Notes: generated from the sequence alone by a model not told the origin. A DNA stretch of 64,000 nucleotides from Paracoccus fistulariae (GCF_028553785.1 NZ_CP067136.1:1956001-2020000); one strand, 5' to 3'. Positions 44,409 through 54,223 are shown, counted from the first letter of the stretch. Program-made: numbers and translations.

Positions 44409-45146
44409 TCAGACCATCGCCATGCCGCCATTCACATGCAGTGTCGTGCCGGTCACATAGCCTGCCTGCGGGCTGGAAAGATAGCTGACGGCGGCGGCGA
44501 TATCGCCGGGCGTGCCCATATGGCCCGCCGGGATCTGGGTCAGGATCTTGGATTTCTGGTCGTCGTTCAGCTTGTCGGTCATTGCGGTCTCGATAAAGCC
44601 CGGCGCCACGCAATTGACGGTGATTCCCCGGCTGGCGACCTCATAGGCCAGCGATTTCGACATGCCGACCAGACCGGCCTTGGCGGCGGCGTAATTGCCC
44701 TGCCCCGGATTGCCCGTGGTCCCCACGACCGAGGTGATATTCACGATCCGGCCCCAACGCGCCTTCATCATGCCGCGCAGCACCGCGCGCGACAGGCGGA
44801 ACACGCTGGTCAGATTGACCTCCAGCACCTGCGCCCATTCCTCATCCGACATGCGCATGAACAGGTTGTCGCGGGTGATGCCGGCATTGTTGACAAGGAT
44901 ATCGACCGATCCCATCGCATCGGCGGCGGCTTTGGGCAGCGCCAGAACCGCCTCGGCATCCGAGAGATTGGCTGGCACCACATGCGCCCGGTCGCCCAGC
45001 CTGTCGGCCAGTTCGCGCAGCGGCGCCTCGCGCGTGCCGGACAGGGCGACATTCGCGCCTGCCGCATGCAAGGCTTCGGCGATGGCGCCGCCGATCCCCC
45101 CGGATGCGCCGGTCACCAGCGCGTTTTTTCCCGTCAGATCAAACAT
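44409..45146 (-). CDS. fabG: 3-oxoacyl-[acyl-carrier-protein] reductase FabG
   Basis: This 245-residue SDR enzyme reduces 3-oxoacyl-ACP with NADPH in fatty-acid elongation. 'LVTGASGGIGGAIAEALHAA' binds the cofactor, 'VNNAGITRDNLFMRM' is the conserved core, and Ser139, Tyr152 and Lys156 ('NITSVVGTTGNPGQGNYAAA') form the catalytic triad. 'CVAPGFIETAMTDKL' is a FabG signature that separates it from generic SDRs. It lies between fabD and acpP on the same strand. Confidence 0.96.
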   Translation of the reverse strand: MFDLTGKNALVTGASGGIGGAIAEALHAAGANVALSGTREAPLRELADRLGDRAHVVPANLSDAEAVLALPKAAADAMGSVDILVNNAGITRDNLFMRMSDEEWAQVLEVNLTSVFRLSRAVLRGMMKARWGRIVNITSVVGTTGNPGQGNYAAAKAGLVGMSKSLAYEVASRGITVNCVAPGFIETAMTDKLNDDQKSKILTQIPAGHMGTPGDIAAAVSYLSSPQAGYVTGTTLHVNGGMAMV

Positions 45147-45220
45147 GGTTTCTCCTGTCTCGGTCCGTGCGGCCTTTGTGACCGCGCATCAATGCGGTTC
45201 TGTTTTGCGAGGGGTTGATG

Positions 45221-46153
45221 TCAGCCCCGAACGGCGACCACGTCATCGGGCATGCCGATATTGCGCACCGTCACGTCCTTGGCGATGCGCTTGATCATGC
45301 CCGACAGCGCCTTGCCCGCACCGATTTCCCAGAATTCGGTCACGCCGCCCTCGGCCAGATTGGCGATGGATTCGCGCCAGCGCACCGTGCCCGTCACCTG
45401 CTCGACCAGCAGGCGGCGGATCGCGCCGGGCTCGATCACGGCCTCGGCGCGCACGTTGGCGATCAGCGGCACGGCCGGCGGCTGGATATCCACACCCGCC
45501 AGCGCATCGGCCATGGCGGCTGCGGCGGGCTGCATCAGCACCGAATGGAACGGGGCCGAGACCGGCAGCATCAGCGCCCGCTTGGCACCCGCCGCCTTCA
45601 TCGCCTCGGCCGCGCGCTCCACGGCGGCCTTGTGACCCGAAATGACGACCTGCGCCGGATCATTGTCATTGGCGGCCTGAACCACCTCTTCCTCTTCGCC
45701 CGCCGTTTCGCGGGCAATGCGGTCCACCGTCTCGAAATCCAGCCCCAGGATCGCGGCCATGGCACCGATGCCGACCGGCACGGCTTCTTGCATCGCCTGA
45801 CCGCGCAGGCGCAGCAGCCGCGCCGTATCTTCCAGCGTCAGCGACCCCGCCGCGCAGAGCGCCGAATATTCGCCGAGCGAATGGCCCGCCACGAAATTGG
45901 CGTCCTGGATGTTGATCCCCTCGGCCTCCAGCGCGCGAAAGGCCGCCATCGACGCGGCCATCAGCGCGGGCTGAGCGTTCTGTGTCAGGGTCAGCGTCTC
46001 GATATCGCCATTCCAGATCAGATCGGAAAGTTTCTCGCCAAGCGCATCATCGACCTGTTCAAAGACATCGCGCGCCGCCGGATAGGCCTGAGCCAGTTCG
46101 CGCCCCATGCCGATGGTCTGCGCCCCCTGCCCCGGAAAAACGAATGCCCGCAT
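45221..46153 (-). CDS. fabD: Malonyl CoA-acyl carrier protein transacylase FabD
   Basis: This 310-residue enzyme loads malonyl units onto ACP. The nucleophile is Ser92 in 'FVAGHSLGEYSALCAAGSL' and the partner His203 is in 'LPVSAPFHSVLMQPA'; 'FVFPGQGAQTIGMGRELA' is the usual N-terminus. The ATG before 'RAFVFPG' was chosen; the longer frame upstream is without similarity. First gene of the fabD-fabG-acpP group; the promoter probably lies in the 258 bases between it and ndk. Confidence 0.96.
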   Translation of the reverse strand: MRAFVFPGQGAQTIGMGRELAQAYPAARDVFEQVDDALGEKLSDLIWNGDIETLTLTQNAQPALMAASMAAFRALEAEGINIQDANFVAGHSLGEYSALCAAGSLTLEDTARLLRLRGQAMQEAVPVGIGAMAAILGLDFETVDRIARETAGEEEEVVQAANDNDPAQVVISGHKAAVERAAEAMKAAGAKRALMLPVSAPFHSVLMQPAAAAMADALAGVDIQPPAVPLIANVRAEAVIEPGAIRRLLVEQVTGTVRWRESIANLAEGGVTEFWEIGAGKALSGMIKRIAKDVTVRNIGMPDDVVAVRG

Positions 46154-46358
46154 CTTGCTCCCCTGAACTGCTTTCCTGTTACCTAACGGCATAGCCTGTG
46201 GACCGGATGCCTGCAACTGAGCAGTATCCGCGCGCCGCCTGTCCGCCCGCGCAGGGATATCCCCGGCACATTCCGCAGGAACCGTCAGAGGCTGCTGTCC
46301 GGTGCATAATGGTTTTCAGGACATATCCGGGCAGCGACCGCTCGGTTGTCCTTTGCAT

Positions 46359-46387
46359 AAAAAAGGGGCCGCGCGGCCCCTTTCTTC
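46359..46387 (-). terminator. Terminator of ndk (symmetrical)
   Basis: AAAGGGGCC-GCGC-GGCCCCTTT has A-tracts on the left and a T-rich run on the right, so it could terminate in both directions. It lies about 25 bases after the ndk stop. The rest of the gap up to fabD (about 46154-46358) shows no gene that I can support. Confidence 0.85.
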
Positions 46388-46411
46388 TGAAATTCACAGA
46401 TGACGCGGCAA

Positions 46412-46834
46412 TCAGCCGACCAGTTCCAGACCCGAGAAGAAGAAAGCGATCTCTTCCTTGGCGGTCTCCGGCGCGTCCGAACCGTGGACCGAGTTTTCGC
46501 CGACCGACAGGGCGAATTCCTTGCGGATGGTGCCTTCGGCGGCATCTGCCGGGTTGGTGGCGCCCATCACTTCGCGGTTCTTGGCGATGGCGTTGTCACC
46601 TTCCAGAACCTGCACGACGACCGGCTCGGAGGCCATGAACTCGACCAGTTCGCCATAGAAGGGGCGGTCCTTGTGGACTTCGTAGAACTTGCCTGCCTGC
46701 TCGGGCGACAGCTTGATGCGCTTTTGCGCGACGATGCGCAGGCCCGCATCCTCGAACTTGGCATTGATCTTGCCGGTCAGGTTGCGCTTGGTGGCATCGG
46801 GTTTGATGATCGAGAGGGTACGCTCTTGCGCCAT
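46412..46834 (-). CDS. ndk: Nucleoside diphosphate kinase
   Basis: This 140-residue enzyme balances nucleoside triphosphate pools by moving phosphate from ATP. The phosphohistidine is His117 in '[18 protein letters not shown]', after '[18 protein letters not shown]'. The N-terminus '[20 protein letters not shown]' is typical. The start 'MAQERTL' lies ten bases after AGGAAACC; upstream frame is unrelated. It is transcribed alone, divergent from the AI-2E-family transporter gene. Confidence 0.97.
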   Translation of the reverse strand: MAQERTLSIIKPDATKRNLTGKINAKFEDAGLRIVAQKRIKLSPEQAGKFYEVHKDRPFYGELVEFMASEPVVVQVLEGDNAIAKNREVMGATNPADAAEGTIRKEFALSVGENSVHGSDAPETAKEEIAFFFSGLELVG

Positions 46835-46998
46835 GGGGTTTCCTATCATGTCAGCAGGGATGCGGAACCAGACCGCATCATGTGAAATCCGCGCCCGGTT
46901 AACAGGCTTGGCGTTGACGGGCAAGGCACAGACATGTTCACTGGCCCTGCCCGAGGCTCTCATCCGACCAGGACACACAGCAAAGAACAGCACGCATC

Positions 46999-48063
46999 AT
47001 GGCCGATCATCAGATACCGGATTCGAAACCGCGCGTGCCCCTGGCCGCGATTCTGACCGTGTTTGCGATCATCCTGTTGCTGGCGGCGATCTGGAAATGG
47101 TCGTCGATGCTGCTGATGGCCTTTGGCGCCACGCTGATCGCGATCGCCCTGCGCGGCGGCGCGTCGCTGTTGCGGCGGCTGACCGGGATCGGGCTGAAAC
47201 CGGGGGTGCTGATCTGCGCGGTCGCGGCAACGCTGTCGCTGCTGGCCGTCATCGCCTTTGCGGGCCCGCCGATCTCGGCCCAGTTCCGCGAGCTGCTCAG
47301 CAGCCTGCCGCAGGCCTGGCAGCAGGTGGATGACTGGCTGTCCGGCAGCAGTTTCGGGCAGTTTATCGAACGCCAGCTGGACAATGCCCAGCAAGGCGGG
47401 AACGGATCCTCGGCCGGCAGCAGCCTGCCCTCGATCTTTGGCTACCTGACCGGCACGATCAGCAGCATCTTTGGCAAGATCGCCAATCTGGCGCTGATGG
47501 TGACGGTGGCGATTTTCCTGGCGCTGGATGCACAGCTTTATCGCCGCGGGGGCCTGCGGCTGGTGCCGCTGTCCTATCGCGACCGCGCGGGCCAGATCGT
47601 GGATGAGATCGGCAAGGCCCTTGGCCGCTGGATGGCCGGGCAGGCGCTGGATATGGCCGTGGTCGCGCTGGCCACGTTTCTGGGACTTTATCTGCTGGGT
47701 GTGCCGCTGGCGCCGGTTTTGGGCATCATTGCCGGGCTGACGAATATCATCCCCGTGGTCGGGCCCTTCATCTCGGGCGTGCCTGCGGTGATGTTCGCCC
47801 TGACGCAGGGCGTTGACATGGCGGTCTATGTCACGCTGCTTTACATCGTAATCCAGCAGTTGGAGGGCAATCTGCTGATGCCGCTGATCCAGCGCTTTGC
47901 CGCCGACCTGCCCCCGGCCATGACGGTGCTGGCGATCATCGCCTTTGGCAGCCTGTTCGGTTTCGTCGGTGTCATTCTGGCCACGCCGCTGCTGCTGGTC
48001 AGCATCATTCTGGTCAAGCGGATCTATGTCGAGGATGTGCTGGGCGACCGGCAGGACGATTAG
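46999..48063 (+). CDS. AI-2E family (PerM/TqsA-like) membrane transporter
   Basis: This 354-residue protein has the eight-helix pattern of the AI-2E transporter family: two helices near the N-terminus ('ILTVFAIILLLAAIWKW'), a cytosolic or periplasmic middle region with 'LSSLPQAWQQVDDWLSG', then the conserved stretch 'GVPLAPVLGIIAGLTNIIPV' followed by 'VGPFISGVPAV' and 'QQLEGNLLMPLIQRFAADLP'. The family includes exporters of autoinducer-2 and Na+/H+ antiporters, so the transported substrate is open. It stands alone between ndk and olsB. Confidence 0.88.
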   Translation: MADHQIPDSKPRVPLAAILTVFAIILLLAAIWKWSSMLLMAFGATLIAIALRGGASLLRRLTGIGLKPGVLICAVAATLSLLAVIAFAGPPISAQFRELLSSLPQAWQQVDDWLSGSSFGQFIERQLDNAQQGGNGSSAGSSLPSIFGYLTGTISSIFGKIANLALMVTVAIFLALDAQLYRRGGLRLVPLSYRDRAGQIVDEIGKALGRWMAGQALDMAVVALATFLGLYLLGVPLAPVLGIIAGLTNIIPVVGPFISGVPAVMFALTQGVDMAVYVTLLYIVIQQLEGNLLMPLIQRFAADLPPAMTVLAIIAFGSLFGFVGVILATPLLLVSIILVKRIYVEDVLGDRQDD

Positions 48064-48139
48064 CGCCGCAGATCGGCCTTCGCGAAACCGACACAAGCCT
48101 GTATTATCGTGAAGAGGTCGCAACAGCAGTGAGGCCCGC

Positions 48140-48898
48140 ATGACGCAGCCATTCCGCAAAGGGCGCTATCAGGCGCGACTGGCCGCCAGTGCCGAGGATA
48201 TCCGCACGGCGCAGCGCCTGCGCTGGCTTTGCTTTGTCGCGCGCGTCGGCGCCCATGACGATGGCAGCCAGCATGACCGGGATCATCTGGATCAGGAATG
48301 TCAGCACATGCTGGTCGAGGACACCCAGACCGGTCAGCTTGTCTGCTGCTTCCGCTTGCTGCATCTGCCCAACGGGAAGGATATCGGCCGCAGCTATTCG
48401 GCGCAGTTCTATAACCTTGCCGCGCTGCAGGATTTCGACGGACCGATGGTCGAGATAGGGCGCTTTTGCGTGCATCCCGAACATCGCGATCCCGATATCA
48501 TCCGCGTCGCCTGGGGGGCGATCACCCGCTATGTGGATCAGGCCGAGGTCGGTATGCTGTTCGGCTGCTCCAGCTTCATGGGCACCGAACCCGAACAACA
48601 TGCCGAGGCCTTCGCCATGCTGCGCGAACGCCACCTTGCCCCGCGCCGCTGGCTTCCCCGCGTCAAGGCGCCCAATGTCTTTCGCTTTGCTCGCAAGCTG
48701 CGGCTGCGCAAACCCGATCCGCGTCTGGCGATGATGGCCATGCCGCCACTGCTGCGCAGCTATCTGGCCCTTGGCGGATGGGTCAGCGACCATGCCGTGG
48801 TGGATCCGCAGTTAAAGACCATGCATGTCTTTACGGGGGTCGAGATCCGGGCAATTCCCCCCGCCCGCAAACGCCTGCTGCGCGCGGTTTCGCAATAG
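48140..48898 (+). CDS. olsB: L-ornithine N(alpha)-acyltransferase OlsB
   Basis: This 252-residue GNAT-fold protein is the first enzyme of ornithine-lipid synthesis, adding a 3-hydroxyacyl chain from ACP to ornithine. Recognisable segments are 'AQRLRWLCFV' (the family has a similar 'RxxVFxxE' start), 'HMLVEDTQTGQLVCCFRLLH', 'SYSAQFYNLAALQDFDGPMV' and 'EIGRFCVHPEHRDPDIIRVA'. The partner gene olsA, encoding the O-acyltransferase, is often adjacent but is not in this window, where the urease operon follows instead. Ornithine lipids replace phospholipids under phosphate limitation in many Rhodobacteraceae; I see no obvious Pho box. Confidence 0.85.
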   Translation: MTQPFRKGRYQARLAASAEDIRTAQRLRWLCFVARVGAHDDGSQHDRDHLDQECQHMLVEDTQTGQLVCCFRLLHLPNGKDIGRSYSAQFYNLAALQDFDGPMVEIGRFCVHPEHRDPDIIRVAWGAITRYVDQAEVGMLFGCSSFMGTEPEQHAEAFAMLRERHLAPRRWLPRVKAPNVFRFARKLRLRKPDPRLAMMAMPPLLRSYLALGGWVSDHAVVDPQLKTMHVFTGVEIRAIPPARKRLLRAVSQ

Positions 48899-48989
48899 GC
48901 TTTCCCGATCGGGGCCATGATCTGCGCCGCAGGACCATTGCCGTTCTGCCGCTTTAACCGGCAATCTGGCCAGCAGCTGTGCAGCCCGC

Positions 48990-49880
48990 ATGGGCAGCGA
49001 AGAACATCCGCCACAGGCGCGCGCCGCGCGGATTGACCGGCTCCTTCCCGCGGCCCTTTCTGCAGTCATGTTCGACGCAACCGCCACCCATTCCCCCCTG
49101 CAACGCAGCACCGGCCATGCCTCGGTCACGATGGGACCGCGCGGGCTGGTCGATCTGGCGCAATCCGGATCGGCCAAGGCGATGCTGCCGCGCGTGACCT
49201 CTGGCCCGGCAGAGGTGGTGTTTCTGAACACGTCGGGCGGACTGGCGGCCGGAGACAGGCTGGACTTCTCGCTTGCCCTGGGCGCCGCAACGCGGGCCAT
49301 CGCCACCACCCAGACGGCCGAGCGCGCCTATCGCGCCGACCAGCCCGCCCGAAGCCACGTGACGCTGCGGGTTGCACAACATGGCTGGCTGGACTGGCTG
49401 CCGCAGGAAACCATCCTCTTTGACGGCGCCCGGCTGCAGCGCAGCACCACCATCGATCTGGCCAAGGGTGCGGGCTGCATGCTGCTGGAGATGATCGTTC
49501 TGGGACGGCAGGCGATGGGCGAACGACTTTGCCAGTTGCATCTGCGCGACCGCCGCATGGTGCGGCAGCAGGGGCGTATCATCCACCACGATGCGCTGGC
49601 GCTGGACGATGCCAGCCTGCCCCGGCTGGCCGGGCCTGCCATGCTGAACGGCGCGCGGGCACTGGCGACGCTGGCGATCATCGCGACGGATGCGGGCGAT
49701 CTGCTGACCCGGGCGCGGGCGGTGCTGGATGAAAGCGGCGTCAGCGCCACGGCCAGCGCGCCGCCGGGCCGCCTGATCCTGCGGCTGCTGGCGCAGGATG
49801 GCTGGCCCTTGCGGCGGCAGATCAACCGCCTGCTGGCGGCCCTGCGCCCCGATCCCCTTCCCCGTGTCTGGCAGGTATAG
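48990..49880 (+). CDS. ureD: Urease accessory protein UreD
   Basis: This protein of up to 296 residues belongs to the UreD/UreH family that with UreF and UreG loads nickel into the urease active site. The family segments '[20 protein letters not shown]', '[11 protein letters not shown]' and '[20 protein letters not shown]' are visible. The start is uncertain: an in-frame ATG at 49068 giving '[16 protein letters not shown]' would match the usual UreD beginning, and neither ATG has a good ribosome-binding site. First gene of the urease operon; ureA begins one base after its stop. Confidence 0.9.
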   Translation: MGSEEHPPQARAARIDRLLPAALSAVMFDATATHSPLQRSTGHASVTMGPRGLVDLAQSGSAKAMLPRVTSGPAEVVFLNTSGGLAAGDRLDFSLALGAATRAIATTQTAERAYRADQPARSHVTLRVAQHGWLDWLPQETILFDGARLQRSTTIDLAKGAGCMLLEMIVLGRQAMGERLCQLHLRDRRMVRQQGRIIHHDALALDDASLPRLAGPAMLNGARALATLAIIATDAGDLLTRARAVLDESGVSATASAPPGRLILRLLAQDGWPLRRQINRLLAALRPDPLPRVWQV

Positions 49881-49881
49881 A

Positions 49882-50193
49882 ATGAACCTTTCCCCCCGCG
49901 AACGCGAAAAGCTGCTGGTCTCGGTCGCCGCCATGGTCGCGCGCAACCGGCTGGCACGCGGCGTCAGGCTGAACCATCCCGAGGCCATCGCCCTGATCAC
50001 CGATTTCGTGATCGAGGGCGCGCGCGACGGGCGCAGCGTCGCCGATCTGATGCAGGCAGGCGCGCATGTCATCTCGGCCGCGCAATGCATGGCCGGCGTG
50101 CCCGCAATGATCGAGGCCGTGCAGGTCGAAGCCACCTTCCCCGACGGCACCAAGCTGGTGACCGTCCACCACCCGATCCGAGAAGAGGTTTGA
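49882..50193 (+). CDS. ureA: Urease subunit gamma
   Basis: This 103-residue structural subunit begins with the typical '[20 protein letters not shown]' and contains '[20 protein letters not shown]' and '[20 protein letters not shown]'. It forms the trimeric-of-trimers urease with UreB and UreC. The ATG follows the ureD stop immediately. Gene order D-A-B-C-E-F-G is normal except that a small extra gene is inserted between ureA and ureB, starting directly after the ureA stop codon. Confidence 0.97.
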   Translation: MNLSPREREKLLVSVAAMVARNRLARGVRLNHPEAIALITDFVIEGARDGRSVADLMQAGAHVISAAQCMAGVPAMIEAVQVEATFPDGTKLVTVHHPIREEV

Positions 50194-50376
50194 ATGACAA
50201 GACTGATCCTGACCCCCGCCGCCCTTCTGCTGCCCGCGACCGCGATGGCCCATTCCGGCGATCACAGCCAATCCGCCCCCACCCATATGCTGTCGGAACC
50301 CGACCATCTGGCCGGGCTGGCGCTGGTAGTTGCCCTGGGGCTTGCCGTCTGGCTGTGGCACAGGCGGCGGTCATGA
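50194..50376 (+). CDS. Small exported/membrane protein encoded inside the urease operon (60 aa)
   Basis: I do not recognise a family. The predicted protein starts with a signal-like stretch ('[17 protein letters not shown]'), continues with a short histidine-bearing loop ('[19 protein letters not shown]', four His), and ends in one transmembrane helix ('[17 protein letters not shown]') plus a basic tail. Its ATG directly follows the ureA stop, and its own stop overlaps the ureB start by four bases (ATGA), so it is certainly translated with the operon. The histidines and location suggest a nickel- or urea-related role, possibly a remnant or miniature of a HupE/UreJ-like protein; that is inference. 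Confidence 0.7.
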   Translation: MTRLILTPAALLLPATAMAHSGDHSQSAPTHMLSEPDHLAGLALVVALGLAVWLWHRRRS

Positions 50377-50678
50377 TCCCCGGAGAGATCCTGCCCGCCT
50401 CAGGTCGGGTCACGCTGAACCCCGGCCGTGATCCACTGACCCTTCTGGTCGCCAATCGCGGCGACCGGCCGGTGCAGGTGGGCAGCCATTACCATTTCGC
50501 CGAAGCCAATCCGGCGCTGGATTTCGACCGGGTCGCGGCACGCGGCATGCGCCTGTCGATCCCGGCCGGCACCGCGATCCGCTTCGAACCCGGCCAATCG
50601 CGAGAGGTTCGGCTGATACCCTATGCGGGCGGTCGCGTGGTACAGGGCTTTCGGGGGGATGTGATGGGGGCGCTGTGA
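50373..50678 (+). CDS. ureB: Urease subunit beta
   Basis: This 101-residue subunit begins '[20 protein letters not shown]' and has the family core '[20 protein letters not shown]', '[20 protein letters not shown]' and '[15 protein letters not shown]'. It packs on UreC in the apoenzyme. The start ATG overlaps the stop of the small upstream gene, indicating translational coupling. About 120 bases without a gene separate it from ureC; I see no feature there other than a purine-rich ribosome-binding site. Confidence 0.97.
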   Translation: MIPGEILPASGRVTLNPGRDPLTLLVANRGDRPVQVGSHYHFAEANPALDFDRVAARGMRLSIPAGTAIRFEPGQSREVRLIPYAGGRVVQGFRGDVMGAL

Positions 50679-50798
50679 TCCGCGGCAATGCCCAGAGCCC
50701 GGAAACCAGCGCCCCGTGGTGGCACCGCCGGTCCGCGCCCCTGGCCTGTCCGCCGTCCTTTTCTTTCAGCCTCGACACCGCAGGATAAAGGCCCACCG

Positions 50799-52487
50799 AT
50801 GCCGCTTTCACTCTCTCGCGCCGATTACACCGCGCTTTACGGCCCCACCACCGGCGACCGCATCCGGCTGGCCGATACCGAACTGCTGATCGAGGTCGAG
50901 CGCGATCTGACCATCCCCGGCGAAGAGGTGAAATTCGGCGGCGGCAAGGTGGTGCGCGACGGCATGGGTCAGTCGCAGGTCACCCGTGCGCAGGGCGCGA
51001 TGGATACCGTCATCACCGGCGTCGTGGTCTTTGACCATCAGGGCATCGTCAAGGCCGATGTCGGGCTGCGCGGCGGATGCATCGCCGGGATCGGCAAGGC
51101 CGGCAATCCCGATACCCAGCCGGGCGTCACCCTGATCATCGGCCCGGGAACGGAAATCATCGCAGGCGAGGGCCGCATCCTGACGCCAGGGGGCTTCGAC
51201 TGCCATATCCACTTCATCTGCCCGCAACAGGTCGATCATGCCCTGCATTCCGGCGTGACGACTCTGCTGGGCGGCGGCACCGGCCCGGCCCATGGCACAT
51301 TGGCCACGACCTGCACCCCCGGCCCCTGGCATATCGCCCGGATGATCGAGGCCTGCGCCGATCTGCCAGTCAATATCGGCATCGCGGGCAAGGGCAATGC
51401 CAGCCATCCCGCAGCGTTGGAGGAACAGGTCCGGGCCGGGGCCTGCGCGCTGAAGCTGCACGAGGACTGGGGCACCACCCCGGCAGCCATCGACACCTGC
51501 CTGTCAGTCGCCGATCGCATGGATGTGCAGGTGATGATCCATACCGATACGCTGAACGAATCCGGCTTTGTCGAGGATACCATGGCCGCCATCGCGGGCC
51601 GCACCATCCATGCCTATCACACCGAGGGCGCGGGCGGCGGCCATGCCCCCGACATCATCCGCATGGTGGGCATGGGAAATGTGCTGCCCTCTTCGACCAA
51701 TCCGACGCGCCCCTATACCGGCAACACCATCGAAGAGCATCTGGACATGCTGATGGTCTGTCACCATCTGGACCGCCGCGTGCCCGAGGATGTCGCCTTC
51801 GCCGAATCCCGCATCCGGCGCGAGACCATCGCGGCCGAGGATATCCTGCACGATCTGGGCGCCTTCTCGGTGATTTCCTCGGACAGTCAGGCGATGGGCC
51901 GGATCGGCGAAGTGATTATCCGCACCTGGCAGACCGCCGACAAGATGCGCCGCCAGCGCGGTCGCCTGTCCGGTGAACAGGGCGACAACGACAATCTGCG
52001 CGCCCGCCGCTATATCGCCAAATACACGATCAACCCGGCCATCGCGCATGGCGTCTCGGCGCATATCGGCAGTATCCAGCCCGGCAAGCGCGCCGATCTG
52101 GTGCTGTGGTCCCCCGCCTTCTTCGGCGTCAAACCCGAGATGGTGCTGACGGGTGGCCAGATCAGCGTGGCGCAGATGGGCGATCCCAATGGCTCGATCC
52201 CCGTGCAGCCGGTGTTCAGCCGTCCGATGTGGGGCCATCGCGGCAGCGCCTCAGCCCTGTTTCTCAGCCAGGCAGGGCTGCAGGCTGGCGCGGGCGACGG
52301 GCTGGGCAAAAGCCTGATCGCGGTGCAGGGCACGCGCGATATCGGCAAGGCTGGGATGATCCTGAACGACGCCATGCCGGTGATCGAGGTCGATCCCGAA
52401 AGCTATGAGGTCCGCGCCGACGGCCAGTTGCTGACCTGCGATCCGGCATCAGAGCTGCCCATGGCGCAGCGTTATTTCCTCTACTGA
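50799..52487 (+). CDS. ureC: Urease subunit alpha (catalytic)
   Basis: This 562-residue amidohydrolase-fold subunit holds the two-nickel site that splits urea to ammonia and carbamate. All ligands are present with the usual spacing: His136 and His138 ('[14 protein letters not shown]'), the carbamylated Lys219 ('[12 protein letters not shown]'), His248, His274 and Asp362 ('[12 protein letters not shown]'), plus the mobile-flap '[20 protein letters not shown]' with Cys321 and His322. Intact residues predict an active enzyme. The start was set at '[17 protein letters not shown]'; the frame upstream to 50688 is not similar to urease. Confidence 0.97.
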   Translation: MPLSLSRADYTALYGPTTGDRIRLADTELLIEVERDLTIPGEEVKFGGGKVVRDGMGQSQVTRAQGAMDTVITGVVVFDHQGIVKADVGLRGGCIAGIGKAGNPDTQPGVTLIIGPGTEIIAGEGRILTPGGFDCHIHFICPQQVDHALHSGVTTLLGGGTGPAHGTLATTCTPGPWHIARMIEACADLPVNIGIAGKGNASHPAALEEQVRAGACALKLHEDWGTTPAAIDTCLSVADRMDVQVMIHTDTLNESGFVEDTMAAIAGRTIHAYHTEGAGGGHAPDIIRMVGMGNVLPSSTNPTRPYTGNTIEEHLDMLMVCHHLDRRVPEDVAFAESRIRRETIAAEDILHDLGAFSVISSDSQAMGRIGEVIIRTWQTADKMRRQRGRLSGEQGDNDNLRARRYIAKYTINPAIAHGVSAHIGSIQPGKRADLVLWSPAFFGVKPEMVLTGGQISVAQMGDPNGSIPVQPVFSRPMWGHRGSASALFLSQAGLQAGAGDGLGKSLIAVQGTRDIGKAGMILNDAMPVIEVDPESYEVRADGQLLTCDPASELPMAQRYFLY

Positions 52488-52501
52488 CCAAGGGTTTGCC
52501 G

Positions 52502-52960
52502 ATGACCATTTGCACCACCATTCTGCGCGCGGCCAAGGGCCCCTTCGCGGGCCGGATCGCGCTGGATTACGAAGGCCGCCTGCTGCGCCGCAAGCGTTTG
52601 CACTTTGACGGCGGAGAGTTCCTGCTGAACCTGCCAGAGGTCACCAGCATCGAGGATGGCGATGCCTTTGAACTGTCGGATTTCCGGCGGATCGTCATCC
52701 GCGCCCTGCCCGAGCCGGTTCTGCTGATCCGGGGCGATCTGCCGCGTCTGGCCTGGCATATCGGCAACCGCCACACCCCCTGCCGGATCGAGGCCGACCG
52801 CCTGATCATCCGCCGCGATCACGTGCTGGAAGCGATGCTGACCCGGCTTGGCGCCCGGATCGCCCATGCCGAACTGCCCTTCTGCCCGGAAGGCGGCGCC
52901 TATGGCCATGGCCGCACTTTCGGCCATGATCACGGCCATCACCACCATGATCACGCCTGA
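52502..52960 (+). CDS. ureE: Urease nickel-delivery protein UreE
   Basis: This 152-residue metallochaperone hands nickel to the UreDFG-apourease complex. The N-terminal peptide-binding domain and the metal-binding domain ('RLAWHIGNRHTPCRIEADRL' with its conserved His, and 'IIRRDHVLEAMLTRLGARIA') are present. The last ~16 residues are histidine-rich ('[17 protein letters not shown]'), a nickel-storage tail as in Klebsiella UreE. The ureF start codon lies inside the codons for this tail in a different frame. Confidence 0.94.
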   Translation: MTICTTILRAAKGPFAGRIALDYEGRLLRRKRLHFDGGEFLLNLPEVTSIEDGDAFELSDFRRIVIRALPEPVLLIRGDLPRLAWHIGNRHTPCRIEADRLIIRRDHVLEAMLTRLGARIAHAELPFCPEGGAYGHGRTFGHDHGHHHHDHA

Positions 52961-53588
52961 TCTGGCCCGGCTTTATCTGGCGCAATATCTGTCGCCCGCC
53001 TTTCCCATCGGCGGCTTCGCCTGGTCGCAGGGTCTGGAATGGGCGATGGATCAGGGCGTCGTGACGCCTGCAACGCTGCGGCAATGGCTGGCTGACTGGC
53101 TGGATTTTGGCTGCGGCTGGACCGATGCGGTGCTGGTTGCGCTGGCGCTGCGTCCCGGCGCCGATCACGCCATGCTGGACGATCTGGCCCGGGCAAGCTG
53201 CCTTGCCGCGCAGCGGTTGCAGGAAACCGTGGAACAGGGCGCGGCGCTGACCGCCAATCTGGCGGAACTGACCGGCGACCGCAGCGACCCCGCCGCCTTG
53301 CCAGTGGCCTTTGGCCGCGCCTGTGCAGCGCTGCCTTTGCCACATCCCGAAATCATCGCGGCCTTCCTGCAGGCACAGCTTTTCGCGCTGATCAGCGCGG
53401 CAATCCGTTTCATGCCGCTTGGCCCGCTGAAGGGACAGGCGCTGCTGACCGCATTGCAGCCGCATCTGCTGACCTGCGCGGCCCGAGCGGCCGCTGCGGG
53501 CGAAGACGACCTCTTCACCGCCGCGTGGGGCGCCGAGATGGCCGCCATGCATCACGAAACCATGCCTGTCAGGATATTCCGATCATGA
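52947..53588 (+). CDS. ureF: Urease accessory protein UreF
   Basis: This 213-residue all-helical protein joins UreD and UreG in the nickel-insertion complex and controls GTP hydrolysis by UreG. Family segments are '[20 protein letters not shown]' and '[19 protein letters not shown]', with '[20 protein letters not shown]' and '[12 protein letters not shown]' later. I set the start at '[11 protein letters not shown]', which overlaps the ureE end by 14 bases; further in-frame ATGs upstream lie inside ureE. The stop overlaps the ureG start (ATGA). Confidence 0.93.
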   Translation: MITPDLARLYLAQYLSPAFPIGGFAWSQGLEWAMDQGVVTPATLRQWLADWLDFGCGWTDAVLVALALRPGADHAMLDDLARASCLAAQRLQETVEQGAALTANLAELTGDRSDPAALPVAFGRACAALPLPHPEIIAAFLQAQLFALISAAIRFMPLGPLKGQALLTALQPHLLTCAARAAAAGEDDLFTAAWGAEMAAMHHETMPVRIFRS

Positions 53589-54205
53589 ACCAGAACCGCT
53601 CAACCGGCCCTTTGCGCGTGGGCATCGGTGGTCCCGTTGGCGCGGGCAAGACCACGCTTTGCCAGGAACTGGCCCGTGCCCTTGCCCCGCATCTGTCCAT
53701 GGCGGTGATTACCAATGACATCTATACCCGCGAAGATGCCGAGGCGCTGATGCGCGCCCAGGTGCTGCCGCTGGCGCGCATCAGGGGCGTCGAAACCGGC
53801 GGCTGTCCTCATACCGCGATCCGGGAGGATGCCAGCATCAATCTGGCCGCGATCGCCGATCTGAACCGGGCGTTTCCGGATCTGGACTTGGTGCTGATCG
53901 AAAGCGGCGGCGACAATCTGGCCGCGACCTTCAGCCCCGAACTCGCCGATCTGACGATCTATGTCATCGACACCGCCGCCGGTCAGGACATCCCCCGCAA
54001 GCGCGGCCCGGGGCTGGCCCGATCCGATCTGCTGGTGGTGAACAAGACCGATCTGGCCCCCCATGTCGGCGTCGATACCACGCTGCTGGAGGCAGACGCC
54101 CGCCACTCTCGCGGCCCGCGCCCCGTCGTCATGGCCCAACTGCGCCACCGCATCGGCGTGGATCAGATCGTCCAGTTCATCCTTCGCGAAGGCGGGTTGC
54201 AATAG
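53585..54205 (+). CDS. ureG: Urease accessory GTPase UreG
   Basis: This 206-residue SIMIBI-class GTPase drives nickel insertion into urease. The P-loop is '[13 protein letters not shown]' near residue 13-25, the metal-binding CPH motif lies in '[16 protein letters not shown]', and '[20 protein letters not shown]' and '[12 protein letters not shown]' (G4 motif) follow. No N-terminal histidine-rich stretch is present, so nickel storage rests with UreE. Last gene of the operon, coupled to ureF by an ATGA overlap. Confidence 0.97.
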   Translation: MNQNRSTGPLRVGIGGPVGAGKTTLCQELARALAPHLSMAVITNDIYTREDAEALMRAQVLPLARIRGVETGGCPHTAIREDASINLAAIADLNRAFPDLDLVLIESGGDNLAATFSPELADLTIYVIDTAAGQDIPRKRGPGLARSDLLVVNKTDLAPHVGVDTTLLEADARHSRGPRPVVMAQLRHRIGVDQIVQFILREGGLQ

Positions 54206-54223
54206 CGCGAGGCGGCGCTGGCA

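Noticed and set aside
46154-46411. Short open frames on both strands between fabD and ndk
   Set aside because: They lack ribosome-binding sites, overlap the ndk terminator and have unusual Cys/Arg-rich translations.
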